From positions 124,001 through 188,000 of the forward strand of contig NZ_CP093396.1 in the NCBI RefSeq assembly GCF_029027405.1: a DNA stretch of 64,000 nt, given 5' to 3'. The stretch comes from Sulfurimonas sp. Lineage in GTDB: Bacteria > Campylobacterota > Campylobacteria > Campylobacterales > Sulfurimonadaceae. Below, one piece after another: positions 27,339 through 36,161 of the stretch. Under the pieces are notes generated by a model that saw only the letters and a list, made by a program, of their open reading frames with translations, ran no database searches and was not told the origin of the DNA. How positions within the stretch are numbered: position 1 is the stretch's first letter; each line of letters opens with the position of its first letter. Made by a program: the position numbers and the translations under genes.

Positions 27339-29165
27339 CTAAAAATAGTAAGAAATAAATGCTTGATATGTCTCTTCATCTTTTTTTTTCTTTAGTTGAT
27401 ATCTTTCTTTGTAGTCATATTTAAATTTTAACTGAATATTTTGAGAAAGTCTAAAACTTTGTGTTATTTTTACTAAGTTTTGGGAGTTCCCTGTATCGTA
27501 GAGTCTTTTAGTTAGTTGGATATTTGTACTCATATACTTATATTTATCAAAAACAAACCCAACACTTCCTCCAACAGCCGAAGTAAATTTATCTCCATAG
27601 TAAAAAAGTGGATCAACCATTAAATAAGTATAGGCGAATTTATTTCCCCAGCTATAACCTGCACCTAAAGTAGCAATAAAGTTTGTCTTATCATCAAGAT
27701 AATTTTTATCCCAACCAAACTTCGTTCTCCAAGAAAAATTATGAAAAAACTCGCTTCTTTGAGCAAGAGATACTATTGAAATAAGAGTAGCATTTTCAAC
27801 TTCTATTTTTTTATCATTGTAAGAAAGTAAAATATCAATAAATTCTATTTGTGTGCCTCTTAAAAAGCCGTAATTACTATCTTCTAAGCTATGATAGACT
27901 GGTCTAAGTCCTAAAAAACTAATAGTTTCCTTGTCTCTAAGTCCAACTCCTGCTGTTACTCTTGCTCCTCTGTGACTATTTATAGGGTTAGGCGGAATAT
28001 CAATGGATAGATTTTTCCCTTTTCCAAGAGAGGCTCTTGCTTTAGTTATATTGTGAAATAATTCTAGATATATCTTTTTTTGCATATCATTTTTAGTAAA
28101 AGAGTATTCTAAAAATTCTATAGATGATTCCAAGATGTACATTTTTTGCTGAGTTGATATAGAGTTGTCCTCTAGTATACTTTTAATGCTTATTTCAGAG
28201 CTAACTAATTTTCTTGGTAAGGGTAAGTTTTTGGCTTTGAGAAGAGATTCATATTTTAGCAATATCGTTCTTTTTGAAGCTCTATAATGATCTTCTTTAA
28301 TTAAGTTTTCACTTAAAGCAGCATGTACAGTTTCAAGAGGTATAACATGATATGTGAAATATTTTCTCAAATTTACAGAAGGTCTTGCTATCTCAATAAA
28401 CCATAACATATTGTATGAACAATTTTCTGTAAAGAAGTAATAGTTTGAGTGTGTTCCATTAAGCTCCCAAATGTGTTTAACCATCCTTAGGATTTCTTCT
28501 TCATTTAGGTTTAAATCATACTCCCAGATATCCCTTTGTTCTGTATCTCTATACTCTTTTAGTTTATCGTAATATGGAAGAAGTGAATATCGACCATAGT
28601 AACCACCAAAGAGACCTTTAATAGCAAAAACAACACCGTTCTCGGTATCAGCATTTGCATTTGCAGCATAGTTTATTGCATAAGATAAAAGTTTAGACTT
28701 GTAAGCTGAGTTGATTCGTAAAAAAGTATGTCCAAACATAGAGGCAGGTGAATTAATATGAGCTGATGGAAAGACCAATGTTGCAGATTTTGGATTTAAT
28801 CTTTTTAGAATTTTATCATATTCTTTACATTGAACCTCTGGAAATATTTCTATGTTTAACTGTTTTTTAAGCCATGCTTTTCTAGCGGGAAATCTACAAG
28901 CAGTAGAGTTGTCATCAAATTTTTTTTCATTTAAAAGAGCTTCTAGTGTAGCATCTAACTCATCTTTGGCATTAGTTTTTCCTCTTCTTGATAAAAAAAA
29001 TCTACTATCATCTATTTCACTAATTCCATTATCCATATGAAGTAGTAGATGCCAGTATCTTTGGCTTGAGAGGTTTAAATCATCAGCTTTATTTTTATAG
29101 AACTCAACAGAAGCCTGAGTTAAACTGATAGCAAAAATGAGGATAAAAAGTATTTTTTTAAAAAT
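27339..29165 (-). CDS. Lnb-type DUF4105 periplasmic/outer membrane protein with apparent ATT start
   Basis: A 608-residue protein if begun at the ATT at 29165. The first ATG in frame (29036) would drop a perfect signal peptide (FKKILFILIFAISLTQAS) and 43 residues. The DUF4105 (Lnb N-terminal) domain spans about 160-330 and has ASMFGHTFLRI, the GGYYGRYSLLPYYDKLKEY block and TENCSYNMLW with the catalytic-type cysteine. The C-terminal part from about 390 is a beta-barrel-like domain ending in F. A TAG stop lies 4 codons before the ATT. DUF4105 proteins may cut lipoproteins or peptides; substrate unknown. Confidence 0.82.
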   Translation of the reverse strand: MFKKILFILIFAISLTQASVEFYKNKADDLNLSSQRYWHLLLHMDNGISEIDDSRFFLSRRGKTNAKDELDATLEALLNEKKFDDNSTACRFPARKAWLKKQLNIEIFPEVQCKEYDKILKRLNPKSATLVFPSAHINSPASMFGHTFLRINSAYKSKLLSYAINYAANANADTENGVVFAIKGLFGGYYGRYSLLPYYDKLKEYRDTEQRDIWEYDLNLNEEEILRMVKHIWELNGTHSNYYFFTENCSYNMLWFIEIARPSVNLRKYFTYHVIPLETVHAALSENLIKEDHYRASKRTILLKYESLLKAKNLPLPRKLVSSEISIKSILEDNSISTQQKMYILESSIEFLEYSFTKNDMQKKIYLELFHNITKARASLGKGKNLSIDIPPNPINSHRGARVTAGVGLRDKETISFLGLRPVYHSLEDSNYGFLRGTQIEFIDILLSYNDKKIEVENATLISIVSLAQRSEFFHNFSWRTKFGWDKNYLDDKTNFIATLGAGYSWGNKFAYTYLMVDPLFYYGDKFTSAVGGSVGFVFDKYKYMSTNIQLTKRLYDTGNSQNLVKITQSFRLSQNIQLKFKYDYKERYQLKKKKDEETYQAFISYYF

Positions 29166-29176
29166 AAGATATTCCT
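29163..29176 (-). promoter_or_regulatory. Ribosome binding site and ATT start codon
   Basis: On the minus strand AGGA (29176-29173) is followed by 7 bases and ATT (29165-29163). The next codons give a signal peptide. No ATG, GTG or TTG occurs in this frame between the upstream stop (29177) and the signal peptide. Confidence 0.6.
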
Positions 29177-29200
29177 AGGATGATGAGTGAATGTTTAGTG

Positions 29201-29232
29201 AAAGATTAAACGAAAAAGCTCGTTTAATCTTT
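29201..29232 (-). terminator. Terminator-like hairpin after the DUF3015 gene
   Basis: AAAGATTAAACGA and TCGTTTAATCTTT form a perfect 13-base stem with a 6-base loop, beginning 8 bases beyond the DUF3015 stop codon. The tail is not a long T-run, so efficiency is uncertain. Confidence 0.65.
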
Positions 29233-29240
29233 GGTTATAC

Positions 29241-29687
29241 TTATAAAGAAGTAGTAGAGATATTGTCAAGTACATCAGACATTTCAACACTTTTTGAAGT
29301 GTAGATGCTGTTGTAGTTTGATTGAAGAGAAGCTGAAAATGTAGATGTATCTTCAACTTGTAAAAGCTCAGCTAATGTGTCAATAGATTCACCATGACCA
29401 ACAGCGATTTCTTTTGCAAGAACATCCATATTTGAAGCAACAAATTCTTGTGCTCTTTCATTCATAACGAATTTAGTTTTACTACAACCAGAAGTTCCAG
29501 AAGTAATACCAAAAGTTTGGTTACCAGAAGTACCATTTGTTGTAGCTTGAAGAGCTAACATAATCGCTGAAGAATCATTTTTGATAATCATAGAACCAAG
29601 TCCACAACCAGTTTGAGAGTTAACACCTGCCATTGCTGATGTACTAAGAGCTAAAACAGCTACTACGCTTACTAATATTTTTTTCAT
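29241..29687 (-). CDS. DUF3015 periplasmic protein
   Basis: A 148-residue protein with a clean signal peptide (MKKILVSVVAVLALSTSAMA). The DUF3015 pattern follows: GCGLGSMI near 28-35, a TSGTSGCSKTKFVMNERAQEF block near 62-82, and FVASNMDVLAKEIAVGHGES in the second half. Two cysteines (28 and 68) may form a disulphide. Function is unknown. It has its own promoter region and a strong downstream hairpin. Confidence 0.88.
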   Translation of the reverse strand: MKKILVSVVAVLALSTSAMAGVNSQTGCGLGSMIIKNDSSAIMLALQATTNGTSGNQTFGITSGTSGCSKTKFVMNERAQEFVASNMDVLAKEIAVGHGESIDTLAELLQVEDTSTFSASLQSNYNSIYTSKSVEMSDVLDNISTTSL

Positions 29688-29822
29688 GTAATACCTTTAA
29701 ATTTTAAGATAGAAAGATTCTAAGCAATTTATACTTCAATATAGATTAAAGTATAAATAAATTTAAATTTATATTTTCTAACAGTTTATTCAGTTTTCCA
29801 GTATTGGGTATAATTTCAAACT

Positions 29823-31151
29823 ATGAATAGACTAGAAGAATATTTAAATGCTCATGATTTAAGTGAGATTCATCCATCAGATATTGCCAAAATTTTAAAA
29901 CAGCTAGATGATAGCGAGTTTGCTAATGCTTTAAAACTTGTACCAAAAGACCTTGTGGGTGATGTTGCTCTTAGTCTTCCTGATAGATATTTTGATGATG
30001 TTGTAGAAAATCTTAGTGTTGATGAACTTTCTCACGCAGTAACCGAACTTGAATCAGATGATCAAACTGACTTTATGCAAGAGCTTGAAGAGCTTGATGA
30101 GAGCAAAGCATCTCAGGTCTTTGAAACACTAGATGAAGATGACAAGCAAGAAATAACAAAACTTAAAACTTATAGTGAAGATGAAGCTGGTGCTTATATG
30201 CAGTTTGAGGTTTTTACTGCTTTAAAGAATGAAAAAGTTCAAGATGTTATAAGACGCTTTGCAATTTTAAGAAAGGCAAATGAGCTTGAGAATGTTCAAA
30301 ACCTTTTTATTACAAATGAGGACAATAAATTAAGATTTACCATCGGTTTAGATGAGCTTCTTATTTTTGACTTTTCAAAAACAATTAATGAAAACATTGA
30401 ATTAAGCCAAGAAAATTTTGATCCAAAGACTGCAATTGATACAGATGATATTAAAGATATAGTTCAACATTTTGAGGAGTATGACCTCTCTGTTTTACCC
30501 ATTGTTAATACTTATGGCGTATTGCTTGGTCGTATAACTTCTGATGATATTTATGACATTATCCAAGATGAAGCAACTGAACAAATGTACAATCTTGCTG
30601 GTGTTGATGATGATGCAGAAGATGATGATGGTATTTTTAAAGCAGGTCGAAAACGCGCTACTTGGTTGTCTTTAAATCTTTTAACAGCAATCGCCGCTTC
30701 TTTAGTAATAGCTATGTTTACAGATGCTTTGCAGAGTATGGTTGCTTTAGCAGTTTTAATGCCAATAGTAGCATCTATGGGTGGTAATGCAGGAACTCAA
30801 AGTTTGACTGTTGTTGTTAGACAATTGGCTTTAGGTGAGATTTCTCAAGGTGATGCAAAGAGAATTATTAAAAAAGAAGTATCTATCTCTCTCATAAATG
30901 GTTTTATCTTCGCTATAATTATGGCTATTGTATCTGCGCTTTGGTTTGATATGCCCCTTCTTGGAGTAGTAATTGCCTTAAGTATGGTTATAAACCTTTT
31001 TGTAGCAGGTTTTTTTGGTGCTACAATACCACTTTTTTTAAAGAAAATGGATATTGATCCTGCTATTGGTAGCACTGTTATTTTAACTACCGTAACCGAT
31101 GTAGTAGGTTTTTTTAGCTTTCTTGGTCTGGCTACATATATTTTACTATAA
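29823..31151 (+). CDS. mgtE: Magnesium transporter MgtE
   Basis: A 442-residue Mg2+ channel/transporter: an acidic N-domain (about 1-120, superhelix of short repeats), two CBS domains (about 127-250, with VLPIVNTYGVLLGRITSDDIYDI), a connecting helix, and five transmembrane helices (about 277-442). The pore motif PIVASMGGNAGTQS is near 317. The N-domain and CBS pair close the pore at high Mg2+. It runs into the CNNM-type gene after 14 bases. Confidence 0.95.
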   Translation: MNRLEEYLNAHDLSEIHPSDIAKILKQLDDSEFANALKLVPKDLVGDVALSLPDRYFDDVVENLSVDELSHAVTELESDDQTDFMQELEELDESKASQVFETLDEDDKQEITKLKTYSEDEAGAYMQFEVFTALKNEKVQDVIRRFAILRKANELENVQNLFITNEDNKLRFTIGLDELLIFDFSKTINENIELSQENFDPKTAIDTDDIKDIVQHFEEYDLSVLPIVNTYGVLLGRITSDDIYDIIQDEATEQMYNLAGVDDDAEDDDGIFKAGRKRATWLSLNLLTAIAASLVIAMFTDALQSMVALAVLMPIVASMGGNAGTQSLTVVVRQLALGEISQGDAKRIIKKEVSISLINGFIFAIIMAIVSALWFDMPLLGVVIALSMVINLFVAGFFGATIPLFLKKMDIDPAIGSTVILTTVTDVVGFFSFLGLATYILL

Positions 31152-31165
31152 GGAATTTGTAAAAC

Positions 31166-32206
31166 TTGGATTTATTAATACTATTTTTTGTACTTTCGGT
31201 GAGCGTATCATTTATATGCTCTATTTTAGAGTCAGTACTTTTGTCAGTAAACATGTCGTATATCGCTGTTTTAGAAAAAGAACAACCGACAGTTGGAAAA
31301 CTTCTAAAACTTCATAAAGAAAACATAAACAAATCAATCGCTTCTATTTTAATTTTAAACACTATCGCAAATACTTTAGGCGCAGCAGCAGTTGGTGCTC
31401 AAGCATCTATACTATTTGGAAATGACGCAGTAATTTATGTTTCTATTGTTTTAACTTTTGCGATTTTATTTTTATCAGAAATTATTCCAAAAACTATTGG
31501 AGCGATTTACTGGAAAAAATTAGCACCGATGTCTGCTTACACTATTAGATTTTTTATCTGGATAACTTACCCTATAATTCTTTCAACACTTTTTGTAACA
31601 AACAAAATCTCTAAAGGCAATGATGACGCAAACTCTTTAACAAAAGAAGAACTTTTAGAAAGTATGCTAATCAGCGAAGATGAAGGTGTAATAGATGAAA
31701 AAGAATCAGATGTAATAGAAAATATTTTAAATCTTGCCAATATAAAAGTTGGAGAAATTTTAACACCAAGAAGTGTTGTTTTTGCTCTTAATGAGGCTCT
31801 AACGATTAAAGAGATTGTAGAAACAAAAGAGGATATATTTAAATTTTCTCGTATTCCAGTTTATCGTGAATCCATAGAAGAAGTTGTCGGAATTGTTATG
31901 ACAAAAAGAATTTTTCAACAAGCCTTGCAAGATAACAGTGTTACACTTGGAAGTATAAAAAGAAATATATTTTCCATAAATGAAAATGTACCTGTTTCAA
32001 AGGCACTTGATTTGTTCATTGATAAAAAAGACCACATGTTTTTAATAACTGATAATTATGACCAAACAGAAGGAATTTTAACACTAGAAGATTGTGTTGA
32101 AACTATATTAGGTGTTGAAATTGTAGATGAGAGTGACTCTACTGTTGATATGAGAGAACTTGCAAAAATGAAGATGAAAGCAAAGAGAAAAACGAAAGAA
32201 AAGTAA
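31166..32206 (+). CDS. CNNM/CorC-type transporter (DUF21 and CBS domains)
   Basis: A 346-residue protein with TTG start. DUF21 membrane domain with about four helices (1-150, including NTIANTLGAAAVGAQ and SEIIPKTIGA), followed by a CBS pair (about 190-320, VGEILTPRSVVFAL and ILTLEDCVETILGVEI). It lacks the C-terminal CorC_HlyC domain and ends in a basic tail. Relatives move or sense Mg2+ and other divalent ions, which fits its position directly behind mgtE. Confidence 0.87.
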   Translation: MDLLILFFVLSVSVSFICSILESVLLSVNMSYIAVLEKEQPTVGKLLKLHKENINKSIASILILNTIANTLGAAAVGAQASILFGNDAVIYVSIVLTFAILFLSEIIPKTIGAIYWKKLAPMSAYTIRFFIWITYPIILSTLFVTNKISKGNDDANSLTKEELLESMLISEDEGVIDEKESDVIENILNLANIKVGEILTPRSVVFALNEALTIKEIVETKEDIFKFSRIPVYRESIEEVVGIVMTKRIFQQALQDNSVTLGSIKRNIFSINENVPVSKALDLFIDKKDHMFLITDNYDQTEGILTLEDCVETILGVEIVDESDSTVDMRELAKMKMKAKRKTKEK

Positions 32207-32208
32207 CC

Positions 32209-32240
32209 CTCGTACCAGGAAAGGGGGTAAGTAGTACGAG
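32209..32240. other. Hairpin in the CNNM-SQR intergenic region
   Basis: CTCGTAC and GTACGAG flank an 18-base purine-rich loop, starting 2 bases after the CNNM stop codon. It may help end that transcript or belong to a small RNA. Confidence 0.4.
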
Positions 32241-32343
32241 ATTGCTTTGAATTTTAAGGGTTTGTGACTGAAAGAAATTTATACTTCATTTGGACATTAA
32301 GTCCTATATTTCTCTTTCTTGTGTGTATTATAATGGCATAAAG

Positions 32344-32390
32344 TGTAGAAAAAGTGTGAGGAAAAAGAAATTCCACACACTTTTTCTACA
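32344..32390. terminator. Bidirectional terminator-like hairpin
   Basis: TGTAGAAAAAGTGTG (32344-32358) pairs exactly with its complement at 32376-32390. The A/T-rich arms could end transcription in both directions between two convergent genes. The SQR-like stop codon lies inside the right arm. Confidence 0.65.
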
Positions 32391-33561
32391 TTCCTGGTAT
32401 TCTTGGTATTTTTCCTAATTTAGAATATCTACAATAACTTCCCCACCCTTTTTTAAGCCAGTGACCAATGATTGGAAGAGGAATCATAAAGGATTTCTTT
32501 GCATCTCTGTAAACAAAGGCTGCTCCATCTCCACTATCCATAACACATAGAATGTTTAAGTGTTCTTGGTAGCCTTTAAACTTATTTACTCCCTTATCTC
32601 TTTGCTTGATGTTATGAGCCACATTTTTAGCCATCACCTCTGCAATATGACCTTGTTTCGCTCTCCATTCATCTCCCTCAAGAGCCGTAATATCGCCTAT
32701 GGCATATATATTATCAGCTTCACTGTGAGTAACTTGGCAGTAGTCATCAATGCTTATAAATCCAGCTTCATTTGTTGGAAAGTCAGAGTTTTGAATAACT
32801 TCATGCCCATTTCCAGCAGGGATAAACATAGTAAAATCAGAGTAAAGTTTTGAATCATCTTCAAAAATAATTCCATCTTTTTCAAATGATTTTATTTTTT
32901 TACCAAAATGTTGTTTTATATTTAGTTTAGTAAAAAATTTCTCTAGCATCTCTAAAGATTTAGCGCCCATTCTCTTCCCTGGCTGTGCCATTGGAGCAAA
33001 AAAGGTTAGTTCATAATTATCTCTAATACCTTTTTTCTTTAAAAGATGATGAACATTAAAAAGTAATTCAAAAGCGGGACCACCACGAACAGCTGAATTA
33101 TCTCTTGGATTTCCTCCAAAACCAAAACAAATTTTCCCACTTCCTTTAGTTATTATTTCATCTATTTTAGCTCTAATATCTAAAGAAGTTTCTGGAGCAC
33201 CACAGATAGAAAGAGTATGCTCTAAGCCTTTGTGATGAAGCTTTGAAGAACCCATTGCAAGGACAACGTAGTCAAAACCTTTTAGTTCTTCACCACTTAA
33301 AAAAGTATAATTGTTTGCTTTAGCATCTATGTTTGAGAGTTTATCTATGATGAGTTTAAAACCATGAACATCTTTTAGTTCGTTTAAATCAACGCAAACA
33401 TCTGTAAATTCACTCTCTCTTGTTGGAACCCATATAGAGGTAGGGTAGATATAAAAATAATCTCTATCGCTTACTAAAGTTACATCATAGTTCTCTTTTT
33501 TCAAAAAGATGGCAGCTTCAAGCCCAGCAAAACCACCACCAATGATTAAAATAGTTTTCAT
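32386..33561 (-). CDS. SQR/FCSD-type flavoprotein (sulfide:quinone oxidoreductase-like)
   Basis: A 391-residue FAD protein of the SQR/flavocytochrome c/NDH-2 superfamily. The FAD motif is IIGGGFAGLEAA at 6-17. A second nucleotide motif lies near 97-106, and the C-terminal FAD motif IYAIGDITAL is at 285-294. Cys120 (SICGAPE) and Cys339 (ILCVMDSGDG) sit where SQRs have redox cysteines. The middle SQR cysteine is absent: the C-x-G-P-x-(Y/F)-E position reads RGGPAFE at 159-165. Sulfide oxidation is therefore plausible but not certain. A basic C-terminus may bind the membrane. Confidence 0.75.
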   Translation of the reverse strand: MKTILIIGGGFAGLEAAIFLKKENYDVTLVSDRDYFYIYPTSIWVPTRESEFTDVCVDLNELKDVHGFKLIIDKLSNIDAKANNYTFLSGEELKGFDYVVLAMGSSKLHHKGLEHTLSICGAPETSLDIRAKIDEIITKGSGKICFGFGGNPRDNSAVRGGPAFELLFNVHHLLKKKGIRDNYELTFFAPMAQPGKRMGAKSLEMLEKFFTKLNIKQHFGKKIKSFEKDGIIFEDDSKLYSDFTMFIPAGNGHEVIQNSDFPTNEAGFISIDDYCQVTHSEADNIYAIGDITALEGDEWRAKQGHIAEVMAKNVAHNIKQRDKGVNKFKGYQEHLNILCVMDSGDGAAFVYRDAKKSFMIPLPIIGHWLKKGWGSYCRYSKLGKIPRIPGM

Positions 33562-33616
33562 AATTACACCTTATAAATATAATAAATATTTTACATCAAT
33601 AGATGTTAAAAGCCTA

Positions 33617-34480
33617 TTAATATTTTTTATTTATGAGAATAACAGCAAATAAACTTAATGTTCCACCTAGAATAATGTGCATCTGAATAACTTCATCTAA
33701 AATAAGCCAAGCACTAAAAAGAGAAAAAATAGGCACTAAAAACATAAATGAACTTGTTTTTTGGCTTCCAAGTTTTCCAGATGCTATGAAAAATATAGTG
33801 GTTGCCACGCTTTGTCCAAGAACAGCCAAGTAAATTAAAGAGATCCAAAATCTACTTCCTTGCTCAAATACAACCATCAAATCTACATCTTTTGCGTAAA
33901 TAAATGAAGCAGTAGTCGCAACTAAAGCTATATAAAAACTATAATGGATGGGATGAACATGTTTGTGAGAATGTTGAGCAAGTATAGTAACTCCTGCCCA
34001 AGAGATAGCACAGAGTAAGAAGTAGATGTTAGAACCATTTAAAAAGAGGCTTAGGTCATTTAACTCTAACATTATTACTCCACCAACTAAGCCAAGGAAA
34101 AGTCCGCCGTATTGATATGAAGAGAGTTTTGTTTTAAAAATAAGTGCAACTAAGATAAAAGTCATAACTGGAGCAAGGGTTGTAATGATAACACTTCCTG
34201 CTCCTGCTAGTCCATACTTTACGCCATAAAATGAAAAAACCATAAAAGCAATGTTTAAAACAGAACTAGATGCAACAAACTTAGCTCCAGATACATTAAG
34301 AATAAGCGGTTTTTTTAAAAATAAAAGTATAGGGATAAATGCAAGGCTCATAATAAAAAAACGCCAGAAAACTATAACTTCTATGGATAAGTCGCTAGTG
34401 ATAATTTTTAACGCACTCCAGCCACCACCCCAAAAAAACATTGCTAAGATAAGAAGGTAAGTAAAGTGTATATTTTTCAT
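33617..34480 (-). CDS. EamA/DMT-family transporter
   Basis: A 287-residue membrane protein with ten predicted hydrophobic segments in two EamA repeats (about 5-135 and 150-285). FFWGGGWSALK near 15-25 and VFWRFFIMSLAFIP near 37-50 are typical of the first repeat. Members export amino acids or other metabolites; the substrate cannot be told from sequence. It is divergent from the Cys-rich gene, whose ATG lies 19 bases away. Confidence 0.88.
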   Translation of the reverse strand: MKNIHFTYLLILAMFFWGGGWSALKIITSDLSIEVIVFWRFFIMSLAFIPILLFLKKPLILNVSGAKFVASSSVLNIAFMVFSFYGVKYGLAGAGSVIITTLAPVMTFILVALIFKTKLSSYQYGGLFLGLVGGVIMLELNDLSLFLNGSNIYFLLCAISWAGVTILAQHSHKHVHPIHYSFYIALVATTASFIYAKDVDLMVVFEQGSRFWISLIYLAVLGQSVATTIFFIASGKLGSQKTSSFMFLVPIFSLFSAWLILDEVIQMHIILGGTLSLFAVILINKKY

Positions 34481-34499
34481 AATTTTGATATTATACCAA

Positions 34500-34931
34500 A
34501 TGAGTTACGATAAGTGGTTTAATGCTCACGCACAAAAGCATAAAAAAATAGTAGAAAAATTACAGAAATCAAACTTATCTGATAATGAGATAGTAGAATA
34601 TTTTTATTTTGATAATATGGTTAAAAAAGAAATTGATTTTTGTCCACTTTACAAAGATAATAAAAAGTGCCATGATATTGATGAGCTTAACTGTTATCTA
34701 TGTGCTTGTCCAAATTTTAGATTTAATGATGAGGGAATTAGCGTTTATAATGAGTTTAAAATACTTAGTAAATGTGACATAAATAATGGTGAAAAGTTTA
34801 TGGGCAAAGATGTGATTCATCAAGACTGCTCAACTTGTACAGTACCTCACCACAAAACTTATGCAATTAAAAATTTTTCTCTTGATTGGAAACAAATGAT
34901 GAAAAATGTAAGGGTTAAAAGTAAACTATGA
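34500..34931 (+). CDS. Cysteine-rich small-domain protein (PF04071-like)
   Basis: A 143-residue protein (the frame opens five codons earlier at a non-ATG codon; the ATG at 34500 is preferred). It carries nine cysteines. FCPLYKDNKKC and LNCYLCACPNFRF near 47-74 resemble the N-C-x-F-C-x-C-P-x-Y signature of the cysteine-rich small domain often found near cobalamin genes. A second cluster is DCSTCTVPHH near 113. Metal or Fe-S binding is likely. It overlaps the transporter gene by 4 bases. Confidence 0.7.
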   Translation: MSYDKWFNAHAQKHKKIVEKLQKSNLSDNEIVEYFYFDNMVKKEIDFCPLYKDNKKCHDIDELNCYLCACPNFRFNDEGISVYNEFKILSKCDINNGEKFMGKDVIHQDCSTCTVPHHKTYAIKNFSLDWKQMMKNVRVKSKL

Positions 34932-36151
34932 TACAAAAAATAAAAAAATACTCAACGACAAACACTTTAGTTATTTTAGGAATAATCTTAGGTATTTTAT
35001 TTGGAAGTTTTTTACCAGAACTAGCATTGCAACAACAAGTTATAGGACAAGTTTTTATAAGTTTTTTAAAGATGCTTGTAGTGCCTCTTGTATTTTCTAG
35101 CATCTATGTAGCTATTATGGGTTTGGGGAGTTTAGATGAGCTTAAAACTATAGGTTTAAGGACTATTTCTCTTTATATTTTAACAACTGCTTTAGCTGTT
35201 TTACTTGCTATTGTTGTTATGAATATTTTTCCTATTGGTGTACCTGTATCTGTTGAAGGCTTAGAGTTTGAAAAAGCTTCTCAAATAGCAGAATTTTCAC
35301 TAAAAAGTATGATACTTAGTTTTATTCCTGTAAATATTTTCAACTCCCTTGCAAATGGCTCAATGATGCAAATAATTGTTTTTAGTATTTTGTTTGCCAT
35401 AGCATCTTTGCACCTAAAAGAACACAGACAAGTTTTAATGCTTGACTTTTTTACAGGTGTAACAAATGCTATGCTAACAATGGCAGAATGGATTATTAAG
35501 CTTACTCCTATCGGTGTTTTTTCTCTTATATCTTATGTTATAGCAGACCAAGGGATAGAAGTTATTTTAGGACTTTGGAAGTATATGTTAATGGTAATTG
35601 GTGTTTTACTTATTCACGCAATTTTTACTCTGCCTCTTATTTTAGCGTTCTTTGGACGCACAAATCCTTACAAATATTTAAGTGCTATCCGTGAAGCTCC
35701 AATTATGGCATTTTCTACTGCTTCAAGTGCTGCTACTCTTCCCGTGTCTATGCGTATTGTTGAAGAAGTCGGTGGAGTTGATGAGAAAAATGCTTCTTTT
35801 GTCTTACCTCTTGGTGCAACAGTTTCCATGGATGGAACAGCTGCTTATTTAACCATAGCAGTTCTTTATATATCGCACTTAGCAGGAGTTGATTTAAGTT
35901 TTATGGATCAAATACTTTTGGGTATTACGGTTGTTGCACTTAGTGTTGGAGTGGCGGCACTTCCAAGTGCTTCTTTAGTTATGATGGTTGTGATTTTAAA
36001 TCAAATTGGACTTCCTGTTGAGTATATAGCTATTATTGTAGCAGTTGATAGAATCTTAGATATGGCTAGAACATCTTTAAATGTAACATCTGATTTGGTA
36101 GTTGTAAAGATTATAGACCAAATGCAAAAACGAAATAAATCTACAACTTAA
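34928..36151 (+). CDS. Dicarboxylate/amino acid:cation symporter (DAACS family)
   Basis: A 407-residue secondary transporter related to GltP/GltPh/DctA. Eight helices and two re-entrant hairpins are expected. The signatures AFSTASSAATLPVSM (HP1, near 262-276), LPLGATVSMDGTA (TM7 NMDG-type, here SMDG near 291) and VDRILDMARTSLNVTSDL (TM8, near 378) are present. It takes up C4-dicarboxylates or acidic amino acids with Na+ or H+. The exact substrate is open. Confidence 0.92.
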   Translation: MIQKIKKYSTTNTLVILGIILGILFGSFLPELALQQQVIGQVFISFLKMLVVPLVFSSIYVAIMGLGSLDELKTIGLRTISLYILTTALAVLLAIVVMNIFPIGVPVSVEGLEFEKASQIAEFSLKSMILSFIPVNIFNSLANGSMMQIIVFSILFAIASLHLKEHRQVLMLDFFTGVTNAMLTMAEWIIKLTPIGVFSLISYVIADQGIEVILGLWKYMLMVIGVLLIHAIFTLPLILAFFGRTNPYKYLSAIREAPIMAFSTASSAATLPVSMRIVEEVGGVDEKNASFVLPLGATVSMDGTAAYLTIAVLYISHLAGVDLSFMDQILLGITVVALSVGVAALPSASLVMMVVILNQIGLPVEYIAIIVAVDRILDMARTSLNVTSDLVVVKIIDQMQKRNKSTT

Positions 36152-36161
36152 AAGGAAAAAA

